A DNA stretch of 8,263 bases from REEB426 sp964551975 (lineage in GTDB: Bacteria; Actinomycetota; Actinomycetes; S36-B12). The notes below the pieces were generated by a model. That model was not told where the DNA came from and made no database searches. It was given only the letters and a program-made list of their open reading frames with translations. Position 1 is the first letter of the stretch, and every line of letters begins with the position of its first letter. Positions 1 through 5,908 of the stretch are shown in pieces. The stretch is taken from assembly GCA_964551975.1 (NCBI GenBank), contig CAZKFI010000085.1, positions 1 to 8,263 of the forward strand, given 5' to 3'. The position numbers and the translations under genes are program-made.

Positions 1-540
1 GTGCTGCCCTTCTGGTCGAACTTTCTCATCCGCACCTACGCCTGGATCATCCTGTTGAACTCACAAGGACCCATCAACAGCGCATTGGTGAGTTGGGGCG
101 TGATCGGAGCACCACTGGATTTGCTGTACAACCGCGGTGCCGTGGTCCTTGGTCTGCTGTACGCGTACCTGCCGCTGATGATCCTGCCGGTGTATGCCTC
201 AATCGAGCGCTTGGATCCACAGTTGGGTGAGGCCGCCGCCAACCTCGGTGCCAGTCGGTTGCGGGTATTCACCGACGTCACGCTTCCGCTTACCCTGCCC
301 GGAGCCCTTATCGGCGCGATCTTCGTCTTCGTTCCGAGTCTCGGCAACTTCGTCGTGCCCGAACTCCTCGGCGGAGGCAAGACAGTCATGGTCGGCAACC
401 TCATTCGCGATCAGTTCCTTGAGGCGCGTGACTGGCCCTTCGGTGCGGTCATCGCGCTCATCGTCGTAGCGCTCCTCGTTGCCCTCTTTGCGGGACAGGC
501 ACGGGTTTCACGTGCGATCAACGGAGGCAGCCGTGCCTAA
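1..540 (+). CDS. potB: PotB-like ABC transporter permease, 5'-truncated by window edge
   Basis: This is the C-terminal 179 residues of an inner-membrane permease of the spermidine/putrescine (PotB) type, one of two transmembrane subunits of a binding-protein-dependent importer. The GTG at base 1 is probably an internal Val codon, not the start, because the first residues (VLPFWSNFLIRTYAW) match a motif that lies well inside PotB proteins, so the N-terminal part is outside the window. Visible are hydrophobic segments around residues 48-65 and 148-168, and the EAA coupling loop (EAAANLGASRLRVF, about residues 77-90) that contacts the ATPase. The loop is followed by a segment reading LPLTLPGALIGAIFVFVPSLG. 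The TAA stop at 538-540 overlaps the next permease gene by 8 bases, indicating one operon with translational coupling. Substrate is inferred from family and from the downstream amine oxidase; other amines or opines remain possible. Confidence 0.9.
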   Translation: MLPFWSNFLIRTYAWIILLNSQGPINSALVSWGVIGAPLDLLYNRGAVVLGLLYAYLPLMILPVYASIERLDPQLGEAAANLGASRLRVFTDVTLPLTLPGALIGAIFVFVPSLGNFVVPELLGGGKTVMVGNLIRDQFLEARDWPFGAVIALIVVALLVALFAGQARVSRAINGGSRA

Positions 541-1297
541 GTCCTTGATCGCCGTACTGGCTGGCACATTCGGATTCCTCTACCTGCCAATCGCCGTACT
601 GGTCGTGATGTCCTTCAATGCCAGCAAGACACCGTTCACGTGGACTGGTTTCAGCACCCAGTGGTATTCCTCGCTGGCTGGCAACGATGACATTCGTGAG
701 GGCTTCCTTAACACGATGATCGTTGCGGTTGGCGCCACGATTGGTGCCACCGTGCTGGGAACACTGTTGGCCATCGGTGTGGCTCGCTATGTGCGCTCGA
801 GTCTGCTTGAGGCGTACTCGCTAGCCCCGGCGATCATTCCTGATCTGGCGCTTGCGATCGGTCTGCTTGCCATGTTCAGCCTGATTGGCGTGACACTTGG
901 ATTGCACTCGGTGCTGCTGGCGCACGTGGTGTTCGGCATGGCGTTCGTCGCGGCGGTAGTCATCGCTCGGATGGGTCAAACCGATCCAAGTCTGGAGGAG
1001 GCGAGTCGGGATCTGGGCGCCAGTGCCGTGGGTACCTTCTTCCGCATCACCCTGCCCAGCATCGCACCAGCTGTGATAGCCGGAGCGCTGCTGGTGTTCA
1101 CCTTGAGCTTGGATGAGTTCGTCATCGCGTTTTTTACGAACGGACCAGATACTCCAACGTTGCCGATGGTCATTTACTCCATGGTGCGCTTCGGAGTGAC
1201 CCCTGAAATTAACGCCCTGGCAGCGTTATTGCTGCTGGTCAGCTTCACCGTTGTCATATCCGCACAGCGGATCACCCGTCTGACCGATGCCATATGA
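533..1297 (+). CDS. potC: PotC-like ABC transporter permease
   Basis: This is the second membrane subunit of the polyamine-type importer, 254 residues, a normal length for PotC. The start chosen is GTG at 533, preceded by the ribosome-binding sequence GGAGG at 523-527. A longer in-frame reading back to TTG at 479 would overlap the upstream permease by about 60 bases and has no reason to be used. The first residues (VPKSLIAVLAGTFGFLYLPIAVLVVMSF) form the first membrane helix. Further hydrophobic segments follow, then an EAA loop (EEASRDLGASAVGTFFRITLP). After it comes SLDEFVIAFFTNG, a stretch highly characteristic of PotC and its relatives. The start lies inside the end of the PotB-like gene, and the stop is 10 bases before the ATPase start, so expression is presumably as one unit. 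Family assignment is firm; the exact substrate is inferred. Confidence 0.93.
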   Translation: MPKSLIAVLAGTFGFLYLPIAVLVVMSFNASKTPFTWTGFSTQWYSSLAGNDDIREGFLNTMIVAVGATIGATVLGTLLAIGVARYVRSSLLEAYSLAPAIIPDLALAIGLLAMFSLIGVTLGLHSVLLAHVVFGMAFVAAVVIARMGQTDPSLEEASRDLGASAVGTFFRITLPSIAPAVIAGALLVFTLSLDEFVIAFFTNGPDTPTLPMVIYSMVRFGVTPEINALAALLLLVSFTVVISAQRITRLTDAI

Positions 1298-1307
1298 AGG
1301 TGCTGCG

Positions 1308-2405
1308 ATGAATGCCCCGGTGACACAGTCCCACGCAACAGCCGATCAGCCGCTGCTGGATATTCGTGGCGTCTCGAAACGATTCGGTTCGGTCGTTGCC
1401 CTTGACGACGTGAATCTGCAGATTCAACCCAACGAGTTTTTTGCACTTCTTGGCCCGTCTGGATGCGGGAAGACAACGCTGTTGCGGGCCATCGCGGGTT
1501 TCGAAGATCCGGATGAGGGAACGATCACCATTACGGAATCCCATGGTCAGGAACTGGACCTACTTGCACTGCCACCGAATCGGCGGCCGGTCAATTTGAT
1601 GTTCCAGTCCTACGCACTCTTTCCCCATATGACGGTGAGTCGCAATGTTGCCTACGGGTTACAGCGCGAAGGTCTTGCAAAAAATGAGGTCGCATCGCGG
1701 GTCTCGGAAGTACTCCAGACCGTTGGACTCACCGACAAGGCCGATGCGCGTCCGAACCAGCTTTCCGGGGGTCAGCGCCAGCGTGTCGCCTTGGCTCGTG
1801 CCATCGTCAAGCGACCGCGGCTGCTCCTACTCGACGAGCCACTCTCCGCCCTCGATCGCAAGGTCCGTGCCGAGATGCAGCTGGAGCTCAAGCGACTGCA
1901 GCGAGAATTCGGCATCACCTTCGTGGTCGTGACTCATGATCAAGAAGAGGCCATGTCTCTTGCCGACCGGATCGCAGTCCTTGATGAGGGGCGGGTGCAG
2001 CAGGTTGCCGACCCGGTCACGCTCTACCGGGATCCGACCAATCTTTTCGTGGCGGATTTCGTCGGCGAGAGCAACATCATTCGTGGTATCGCGGTGCCTG
2101 AGGGGATCGAAGTCGGGGGACTCGGCCGCCTGCCGGCACCCCACGCGCAACCGGTTGGACAGAACGTGGCCTTAGTGCTGCGTCCGGAGGATTGCAGTTG
2201 CTCCGCAGGCTCGGCAGGCCTCCTCGTGGGTGAGATCGTCCAGGTGCAGTTCACCGGTGGATCATCGAAGGTGGCGTTGCAGATTCCAGGCCTGGACCTG
2301 CCGTTCCTGGTGACCATGCCCGGCGTGTGCCATCTGCCGGTGGGAAGTACGGCAGCCGTCACGTGGCTGACCGAGAACGCCGTGGCGCTCACGGATACCC
2401 GATGA
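1308..2405 (+). CDS. potA: PotA-like ABC transporter ATP-binding protein
   Basis: This cytoplasmic ATPase powers the polyamine-type importer encoded just upstream. It has 365 residues, close to the usual length of PotA. Visible motifs are Walker A GPSGCGKTT (49-57), the Q-loop around FQSYALFPHM (99-108), the ABC signature LSGGQRQRVALARAI (152-166), Walker B LLLLDEP with D-loop SALD (172-183) and the switch histidine in THDQEE (H210). The last third (from about 245) is the C-terminal regulatory TOBE-type domain typical of the PotA/MalK group. I chose ATG 1308 because GAAGG at 1296-1300 sits seven bases before it. An in-frame ATG at 1287 would lie within the potC coding end and has no clear ribosome-binding site. 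The stop codon overlaps the next start in an ATGA arrangement. Between Walker A and the Q-loop there is a slightly longer loop than usual (ESHGQELDLLALPP). Confidence 0.94.
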   Translation: MNAPVTQSHATADQPLLDIRGVSKRFGSVVALDDVNLQIQPNEFFALLGPSGCGKTTLLRAIAGFEDPDEGTITITESHGQELDLLALPPNRRPVNLMFQSYALFPHMTVSRNVAYGLQREGLAKNEVASRVSEVLQTVGLTDKADARPNQLSGGQRQRVALARAIVKRPRLLLLDEPLSALDRKVRAEMQLELKRLQREFGITFVVVTHDQEEAMSLADRIAVLDEGRVQQVADPVTLYRDPTNLFVADFVGESNIIRGIAVPEGIEVGGLGRLPAPHAQPVGQNVALVLRPEDCSCSAGSAGLLVGEIVQVQFTGGSSKVALQIPGLDLPFLVTMPGVCHLPVGSTAAVTWLTENAVALTDTR

Positions 2406-3805
2406 GCGTTGCCACGTTTGCTAGAACTGCGCTGGCTGATGCCGCACCGAGACCTTTCTGGCTGGATCGGCCCGACGCCCCGGGTGCCCGCCCGCCCCTG
2501 AGCGGAGCGCATTCCGCTGATCTCGTCATCATCGGTGGTGGTTTCACTGGGCTCTGGGCCGCCATTCAGGCACGAACCCGATTTCCGGAGTGGTCGGTGA
2601 CCCTCCTGGAAGGTCGCACCATCGGGCAGGGTGCGAGTGGTCGCAATGGGGGATTCATTTCCGCGTCGCTCACCCATGGGCTAGCGCACGGCAAAGCAAT
2701 GTGGCCGAGCGAGATGCAGACCCTGATTCGCCTTGGCCAGGAGAACCTCGCGCAGATCGCTGCCTTCTGCTCTCGCGAAGGTATCGACGCGGATCTGCGG
2801 ATTTGCGGAAAGACCACAGTGGCTGTCACCCCCCATCAGGTGGCTGCTCTTCAGGCATCCGTTGCCGTACACCGTGAATTCGACGAGCCCTGCACCTGGC
2901 TGGATGCCGAGCAGGTACGCGCAGACATTGCCTCACCCACGTATCTGGCTGGGCTGCGGACGCCGGGCTCCAGTGGCTTGATTGATCCCGCGCGATTGGC
3001 CTGGGGTCTGGCCTGTGCGGCATCGGTTCGTGGTGTGCGACTGCACGAAGAGTCCATGGTCTCGGGCATCGTGCGAGAAGGTGAGCAGTTGCGCGTGCAC
3101 ACTGAACTCGGCCAGGTCCGTGCGCGGCGAGTCATCCTGGCCACAAACGCCTACCCCCCGCTGCTACGTCGGTTGCGTGCCTGGGTGTTGCCGATCTTCG
3201 ACCATGTGCTGGTGAGTGAGCCGCTCACGCCGAGTCAGTGGGCCTCGATTGGATGGTCCGAGCGCCAGGGGCTCACCGATGCGGGTAACCAGTTCCACTA
3301 TTACCGACCCACTGCCGACGGCCGCATCCTCTGGGGTGGATTCGATGCCATCTACTACTTCGGTAACGACACCAAGGCCGCACGCGAGCAGCGCCTGGCG
3401 TCCCATCAACTCCTGGCCGACCACTTCTTTACAACCTTTCCCCAGTTGGAGGGCCTGCGGTTCACCCATCGCTGGGCGGGATTGATTGACTCCACGTCGC
3501 GTTTCACACCAGCATTCGGACTAGCCAAAGGCGGCAACCTCGCCTACGCGGTCGGCTATACCGGCCTGGGCGTGGGTGCATCGAGGTTCGGTGCCCAGGT
3601 TGCATTGGATCTGCTCAGCGGAGAGCAGACTGAGCGATCACGACTGCAGATGGTGCGACGGCGACCGGTGCCCTTCCCGCCTGAGCCGCTTCGTTACCCC
3701 CTAGTGCAGGCAACGCGTGCCGCTCTGGCGCGCGAAGACAGCACGGGTCGACGGGGCGCCTGGTTGAGTCTGTTGGATCGCTTGAAGATCGGCTTCAACA
3801 GTTAG
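2402..3805 (+). CDS. FAD-dependent amine oxidase/oxidoreductase, DAO family (PuuB-like)
   Basis: This flavoenzyme has 467 residues and belongs to the D-amino-acid oxidase fold family, which includes gamma-glutamylputrescine oxidase (PuuB) and glycine/sarcosine oxidases. The Rossmann motif GGGFTG (45-50) binds the FAD diphosphate and E70, at the end of the second strand, is placed to bind the adenosine ribose. GASGRNGGF (77-85) is the usual follow-up motif of this family. Near the C-terminus AVGYTGLGVGASRFGAQ is the second FAD contact. The start is ATG 2402, which overlaps the potA stop as ATGA; a longer frame from 2327 lies entirely inside potA. Co-translation with the importer suggests that it oxidises the imported amine or a glutamylated form of it, releasing ammonia and hydrogen peroxide. 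No glutamate-putrescine ligase (PuuA) or aminotransferase is visible here, so the true substrate is open. Confidence 0.88.
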   Translation: MSVATFARTALADAAPRPFWLDRPDAPGARPPLSGAHSADLVIIGGGFTGLWAAIQARTRFPEWSVTLLEGRTIGQGASGRNGGFISASLTHGLAHGKAMWPSEMQTLIRLGQENLAQIAAFCSREGIDADLRICGKTTVAVTPHQVAALQASVAVHREFDEPCTWLDAEQVRADIASPTYLAGLRTPGSSGLIDPARLAWGLACAASVRGVRLHEESMVSGIVREGEQLRVHTELGQVRARRVILATNAYPPLLRRLRAWVLPIFDHVLVSEPLTPSQWASIGWSERQGLTDAGNQFHYYRPTADGRILWGGFDAIYYFGNDTKAAREQRLASHQLLADHFFTTFPQLEGLRFTHRWAGLIDSTSRFTPAFGLAKGGNLAYAVGYTGLGVGASRFGAQVALDLLSGEQTERSRLQMVRRRPVPFPPEPLRYPLVQATRAALAREDSTGRRGAWLSLLDRLKIGFNS

Positions 3806-3830
3806 GTTCAGTGTTGGTTGAAGATCGGCT
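3762..3830 (+). repeat. Imperfect tandem duplication across the oxidase stop codon
   Basis: A perfect 13-base direct repeat, TTGAAGATCGGCT, occurs at 3782-3794 and 3818-3830. Similarity extends leftwards: GGTTGAG at 3762 and TGTTGG at 3771 in the first copy correspond to GGTTCAG at 3805 and TGTTGG at 3812 in the second, with 2- and 5-base gaps. The first copy is the last part of the oxidase gene; the second lies just after its TAG stop (3803-3805) and before the ribosome-binding site of the SDR gene. The core copies are 36 bases apart, a multiple of three, so the second would be read in the same frame if the stop were bypassed. Confidence 0.7.
3782..3823 (+). other. Overlapping inverted repeats, possible alternative RNA hairpins
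   Basis: TTGAAG (3782-3787) can pair with CTTCAA (3793-3798) across a 5-base loop. The same CTTCAA can instead pair with the second TTGAAG (3818-3823), and CAACA (3796-3800) can pair with TGTTG (3812-3816). These pairings exclude one another. There is no T-run after either stem, so this is not a standard intrinsic terminator. Any role in termination or in translation of the SDR gene is inference only; the pairing may simply be a by-product of the duplication. Confidence 0.35.
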
Positions 3831-3836
3831 GTTTTC

Positions 3837-3844
3837 GGGAGGGG
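3837..3844 (+). promoter_or_regulatory. Purine-rich ribosome-binding site before the SDR gene
   Basis: GGGAGGGG at 3837-3844 is a strong Shine-Dalgarno-like sequence. Three consecutive in-frame GTG codons follow at 3846, 3849 and 3852. The first is too close to the site (one base after it); the third has a seven-base spacer and was preferred, though 3849 is possible. Confidence 0.6.
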
Positions 3845-3851
3845 AGTGGTG

Positions 3852-4616
3852 GTGGCAGTAGGGGACTTGCATGGACGGGTAGCGGTTGTCACGGGTGCCT
3901 CGCGAGGCATTGGTCGCGCGATCGCCCTGCGCCTTGCTGAAGCGGGTGCGGATATTGTGGCGGTGGCTCGCTCCGAGGAGGCACTGGCTGACTTGGCAGC
4001 AGCTGTTGCGGCCGCGGGGCGACGTTGCACGACCGTGGCCTGCGACATCACCGCCGAAGATGCACCGGAACGAATCCTGCAGGCGGCCCGCGGCGAGTTT
4101 GGGCGGGCGGATATTTTGATTAACAATGCAGGTGGCAACTCGTTTATGACTGGACTTGAAACAATGCGCGCCACGGGGTGGCGTAAGACGATGTTGCTCA
4201 ACCTCGATGCGACGATGCTGTTGACTCAGGCGCTCTTACCGGCTCTCGCTGAACAGGGTCAGGGCGCGGTGGTCAACGTAGCCTCAGTGGCCGGACTACG
4301 CGGTGCGCCGCTGATGTCACATTACGGCGCGGCCAAGGCTGGGTTAATCTCACTCACCCAGTCGCTGGCGATTGAAGTGGCGTTTCGGGGAGTGCGGGTC
4401 AACGCCCTAGTACCGGGTTGGATCGCCACGGACCTGACCGGCTTCCTGCGTGACAACGACGAGGCTGAGCGGGGTGTGCTCAGTCGCGTGCCGATGGCCC
4501 GCTGGGGTCGACCTGAGGAAATCGCCGAGGCGGCACTCTTTCTGGCAGGTGATGCGTCCTCCTTTATGACGGGACAGGTCCTCATCGTGGATGGCGGACT
4601 ATCGGCGATGCCCTGA
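3852..4616 (+). CDS. SDR-family NAD(P)-dependent oxidoreductase (FabG-like)
   Basis: This is a classical short-chain dehydrogenase/reductase of 254 residues, a standard length. The cofactor motif TGASRGIG is at 14-21, and the Arg at 18 together with R40 after the second strand suggests NADP(H) preference. NNAGG is at 91-95. The full catalytic tetrad is present: N117, S145, Y158 and K162 (YGAAK). The C-terminal SSFMTGQVLIVDGG is the usual ending of this family. Sequence of this type fits 3-oxoacyl-ACP reductases, glucose/3-hydroxyacyl dehydrogenases and many others, so the substrate cannot be read from it. It follows the amine oxidase by 46 bases on the same strand and may be in its operon, but there is no overlap and the link to amine breakdown is inference. 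Start choice among three GTG codons (3846, 3849, 3852) is uncertain by two residues. Confidence 0.92.
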   Translation: MAVGDLHGRVAVVTGASRGIGRAIALRLAEAGADIVAVARSEEALADLAAAVAAAGRRCTTVACDITAEDAPERILQAARGEFGRADILINNAGGNSFMTGLETMRATGWRKTMLLNLDATMLLTQALLPALAEQGQGAVVNVASVAGLRGAPLMSHYGAAKAGLISLTQSLAIEVAFRGVRVNALVPGWIATDLTGFLRDNDEAERGVLSRVPMARWGRPEEIAEAALFLAGDASSFMTGQVLIVDGGLSAMP

Positions 4617-4652
4617 GTCTCATGCGATGTGTCTTGTCCCATCAGCCACCAG

Positions 4653-4679
4653 CGCCACTACCGTTGAATCCTCGTGGCG
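4653..4679. other. Inverted repeat in the SDR-lipoprotein gap
   Basis: The 131-base gap 4617-4747 holds CGCCAC (4653-4658) and its reverse complement GTGGCG (4674-4679) with a 15-base loop. No T-run follows on the + strand, so it is a weak terminator candidate at best. It could also be an operator or chance. A poor promoter-like pair, TTGCAT (4693-4698) and CATAAG (4715-4720) with a 16-base spacer, lies downstream and could serve the lipoprotein gene, but matches the consensus weakly. Confidence 0.2.
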
Positions 4680-4747
4680 TGAGATTGCCATGTTGCATCG
4701 GGTGAGTGCCCTAACATAAGGCGACGTCGAATGAGAGGCAGAGCGCC

Positions 4748-5296
4748 ATGGTGCACCCCAAGCGCAAGCAGGCACTAATCGTCGTCGGTGGCGTTGTGAT
4801 GTCCTTGCTAGTGGCCGGCTGTTCCTCCGGTGGGGATGCCGCTCCGTCAGCCACGCTGTCGCCATCTGCACTGGAACTGCTCACCGAGTCGCCCGAGCCC
4901 GAGGTACTCGGTGATCCGGATGCTGAGGCTTTCTGCCTTGCCTACTTCGACGTCGACTCCACCCGTAGCGCCATCGTTGGTGACTTCGTGGACGAGGACT
5001 ACGGCTCGATGAAAGCCGCTGAGAACGCGATGCGCAAGCAGTTACGGGTGTTGAAGCGCGAGGGAATTGCCGCTGAACTCCTGGGCACCCAGTATGCGCG
5101 TATTGCCAAGCTCTCTACGCGTTCACTGAATATCTACCGCAAGCTACTGAAGGCCGACCGCAAGGGGAAGAAGACGAAGTTCACTCCCCAGGATCTCGAC
5201 GTCACGCTGTTGCGCATGGAGGAGCAGTGTGAAGGTTTCGGCTGGGTCCTGCCGGAGGAAAACCTGCAGGCCAGGGCTGACGCTGGTCGCGTGTAG
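4748..5296 (+). CDS. Putative secreted lipoprotein of unknown function
   Basis: This 182-residue protein begins with a lipoprotein signal peptide: basic residues KRK (5-7), a hydrophobic stretch (9-23) and a lipobox LVAGC with the lipid-bearing Cys at 25. A Ser/Pro/Glu-rich linker follows to about residue 55, then a mainly charged, probably helical domain. Two further cysteines, C63 (AFCLAYF) and C161 (EEQCEGFGW), are at either end of this domain and could form a disulfide outside the membrane. No enzyme motif or known family was recognised. The ATG at 4748 is preceded by AGAGGCAGAG (4733-4742), a weak ribosome-binding sequence, and the signal peptide fits this start; GTG at 4751 is an alternative. 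The gene has its own 131-base upstream gap and ends six bases from the convergent MazG-like gene. It is likely anchored to the outer face of the cytoplasmic membrane. Confidence 0.85.
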   Translation: MVHPKRKQALIVVGGVVMSLLVAGCSSGGDAAPSATLSPSALELLTESPEPEVLGDPDAEAFCLAYFDVDSTRSAIVGDFVDEDYGSMKAAENAMRKQLRVLKREGIAAELLGTQYARIAKLSTRSLNIYRKLLKADRKGKKTKFTPQDLDVTLLRMEEQCEGFGWVLPEENLQARADAGRV

Positions 5297-5302
5297 CGCT
5301 GC

Positions 5303-5650
5303 TCAGTCCTTGACCGGGGCGAGTCCCTGGTATTCGGCGGCAGGGAACTTGCGGCTAATCGCCTCCAACTTCGCGAAAGTGGCATCAGCCAGGTCAATCT
5401 CCAGCACATCCGCTAGGCGCACCAAATAGATCAAGATGTCGGCAATCTCCTCACCGACGCGACCATGGAGTTTGCCGGTAGAGGCGAGGGTCTTGGCCCG
5501 CTCGGCGGGAAGCCACTGGAAGAGTTCGGCCAGCTCGCCGACTTCGCCTGTGATGGCGAGAATGAGCGACTTCGGGTCGTGGAAACGCTCCCAGTCACGC
5601 ACCCGTGTGAAGGCGCGCATGCGATCCCGGATTTCCGTCAGCTCATTCAT
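5303..5650 (-). CDS. MazG-like nucleotide pyrophosphohydrolase (DCTPP1/RS21-C6 type)
   Basis: This 115-residue protein belongs to the all-alpha NTP pyrophosphohydrolases and hydrolyses a nucleoside triphosphate to the monophosphate and pyrophosphate, probably cleaning the pool of dCTP or modified dCTP. The N-terminal stretch RDWERFHDPKSL (18-29) closely resembles that of human DCTPP1. The magnesium-binding pattern is visible as E36-V-G-E39 and E68-I-A-D71, followed by the helix DILIYLVRLADVLEIDL. The C-terminal RKFPAAEY is also typical. Such small single-domain enzymes usually act as dimers or tetramers in the cytoplasm. The ATG at 5648-5650 has GGAG seven bases upstream on its strand. The gene is convergent with the lipoprotein gene and divergent from the small Cys-rich ORF (87-base gap), so it is probably a single-gene unit. 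Nucleotide preference is from family knowledge. Confidence 0.9.
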   Translation of the reverse strand: MNELTEIRDRMRAFTRVRDWERFHDPKSLILAITGEVGELAELFQWLPAERAKTLASTGKLHGRVGEEIADILIYLVRLADVLEIDLADATFAKLEAISRKFPAAEYQGLAPVKD

Positions 5651-5737
5651 GGCGCCACTCCATTGGGTGACTATGGCATATGAATGGCCGCGTGGCTGCG
5701 CCGATGCCTGATGAAGTGATGCTGGAATACCGCTGTG

Positions 5738-5908
5738 ATGGGAGATCCCGGACCCTGCCCAGCCTGCGAAGAGGTGCTGCTGGAGCGACGCGGCGGTAAG
5801 GATTTCTGCCCACGGTGCTATTACATTCAGCCCTGCTGTGATGGCGGGGAGTGCGTACCGAGTTCCAGCACGCCATCGCAGATGCGCAGCGCCTCGTCTG
5901 GATCATGA
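5738..5908 (+). CDS. Small Cys-rich zinc-ribbon-like protein
   Basis: This ORF encodes 56 residues. It contains two CxxC knuckles, C7-P-A-C10 and C24-P-R-C27, thirteen residues apart, which is the spacing of a zinc ribbon or rubredoxin-like site. They are followed by YYIQPCCDGGEC with Cys at 33, 34 and 39. Seven cysteines in 56 residues with paired spacing are unlikely by chance. The first four are encoded at 5756-5818, before the stop of the opposing thiQ gene (5827). The tail after C39 is Ser-rich and runs antisense to the thiQ end, so it is probably unconstrained. The start is uncertain: ATG 5738 has only GGA (5724-5726) upstream, and GTG 5735 is an alternative; an in-frame stop at 5717-5719 limits extension. 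I do not recognise a named family. A metal-binding or nucleic-acid-binding role is inference. Confidence 0.6.
   Translation: MGDPGPCPACEEVLLERRGGKDFCPRCYYIQPCCDGGECVPSSSTPSQMRSASSGS

Noticed and set aside
1..3. GTG at the first base as a start codon for the PotB-like gene.
   Set aside because: The following residues match an internal PotB motif and the N-terminal helices are missing, so the gene starts outside the window.
2024..2677. A 217-codon - strand frame across the end of potA and start of the oxidase gene.
   Set aside because: Opposite two well supported genes, low-complexity composition, no motif or ribosome-binding site.
3701..4201. A 166-codon - strand frame opposite the SDR gene.
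   Set aside because: Ala/Arg/Ser-rich shadow of the SDR coding sequence; no domain.
4693..4720. Promoter-like TTGCAT and CATAAG before the lipoprotein gene.
   Set aside because: Matches to -35 and -10 consensus are poor and the last T of the -10 is missing, so it is mentioned but not listed as a promoter.
5680..5799. A 39-codon + strand ORF starting at ATG 5680 that overlaps the start of the Cys-rich ORF in another frame.
   Set aside because: No ribosome-binding site at a suitable distance, Arg-rich composition typical of out-of-frame reading, and it conflicts with the better supported Cys-rich frame.
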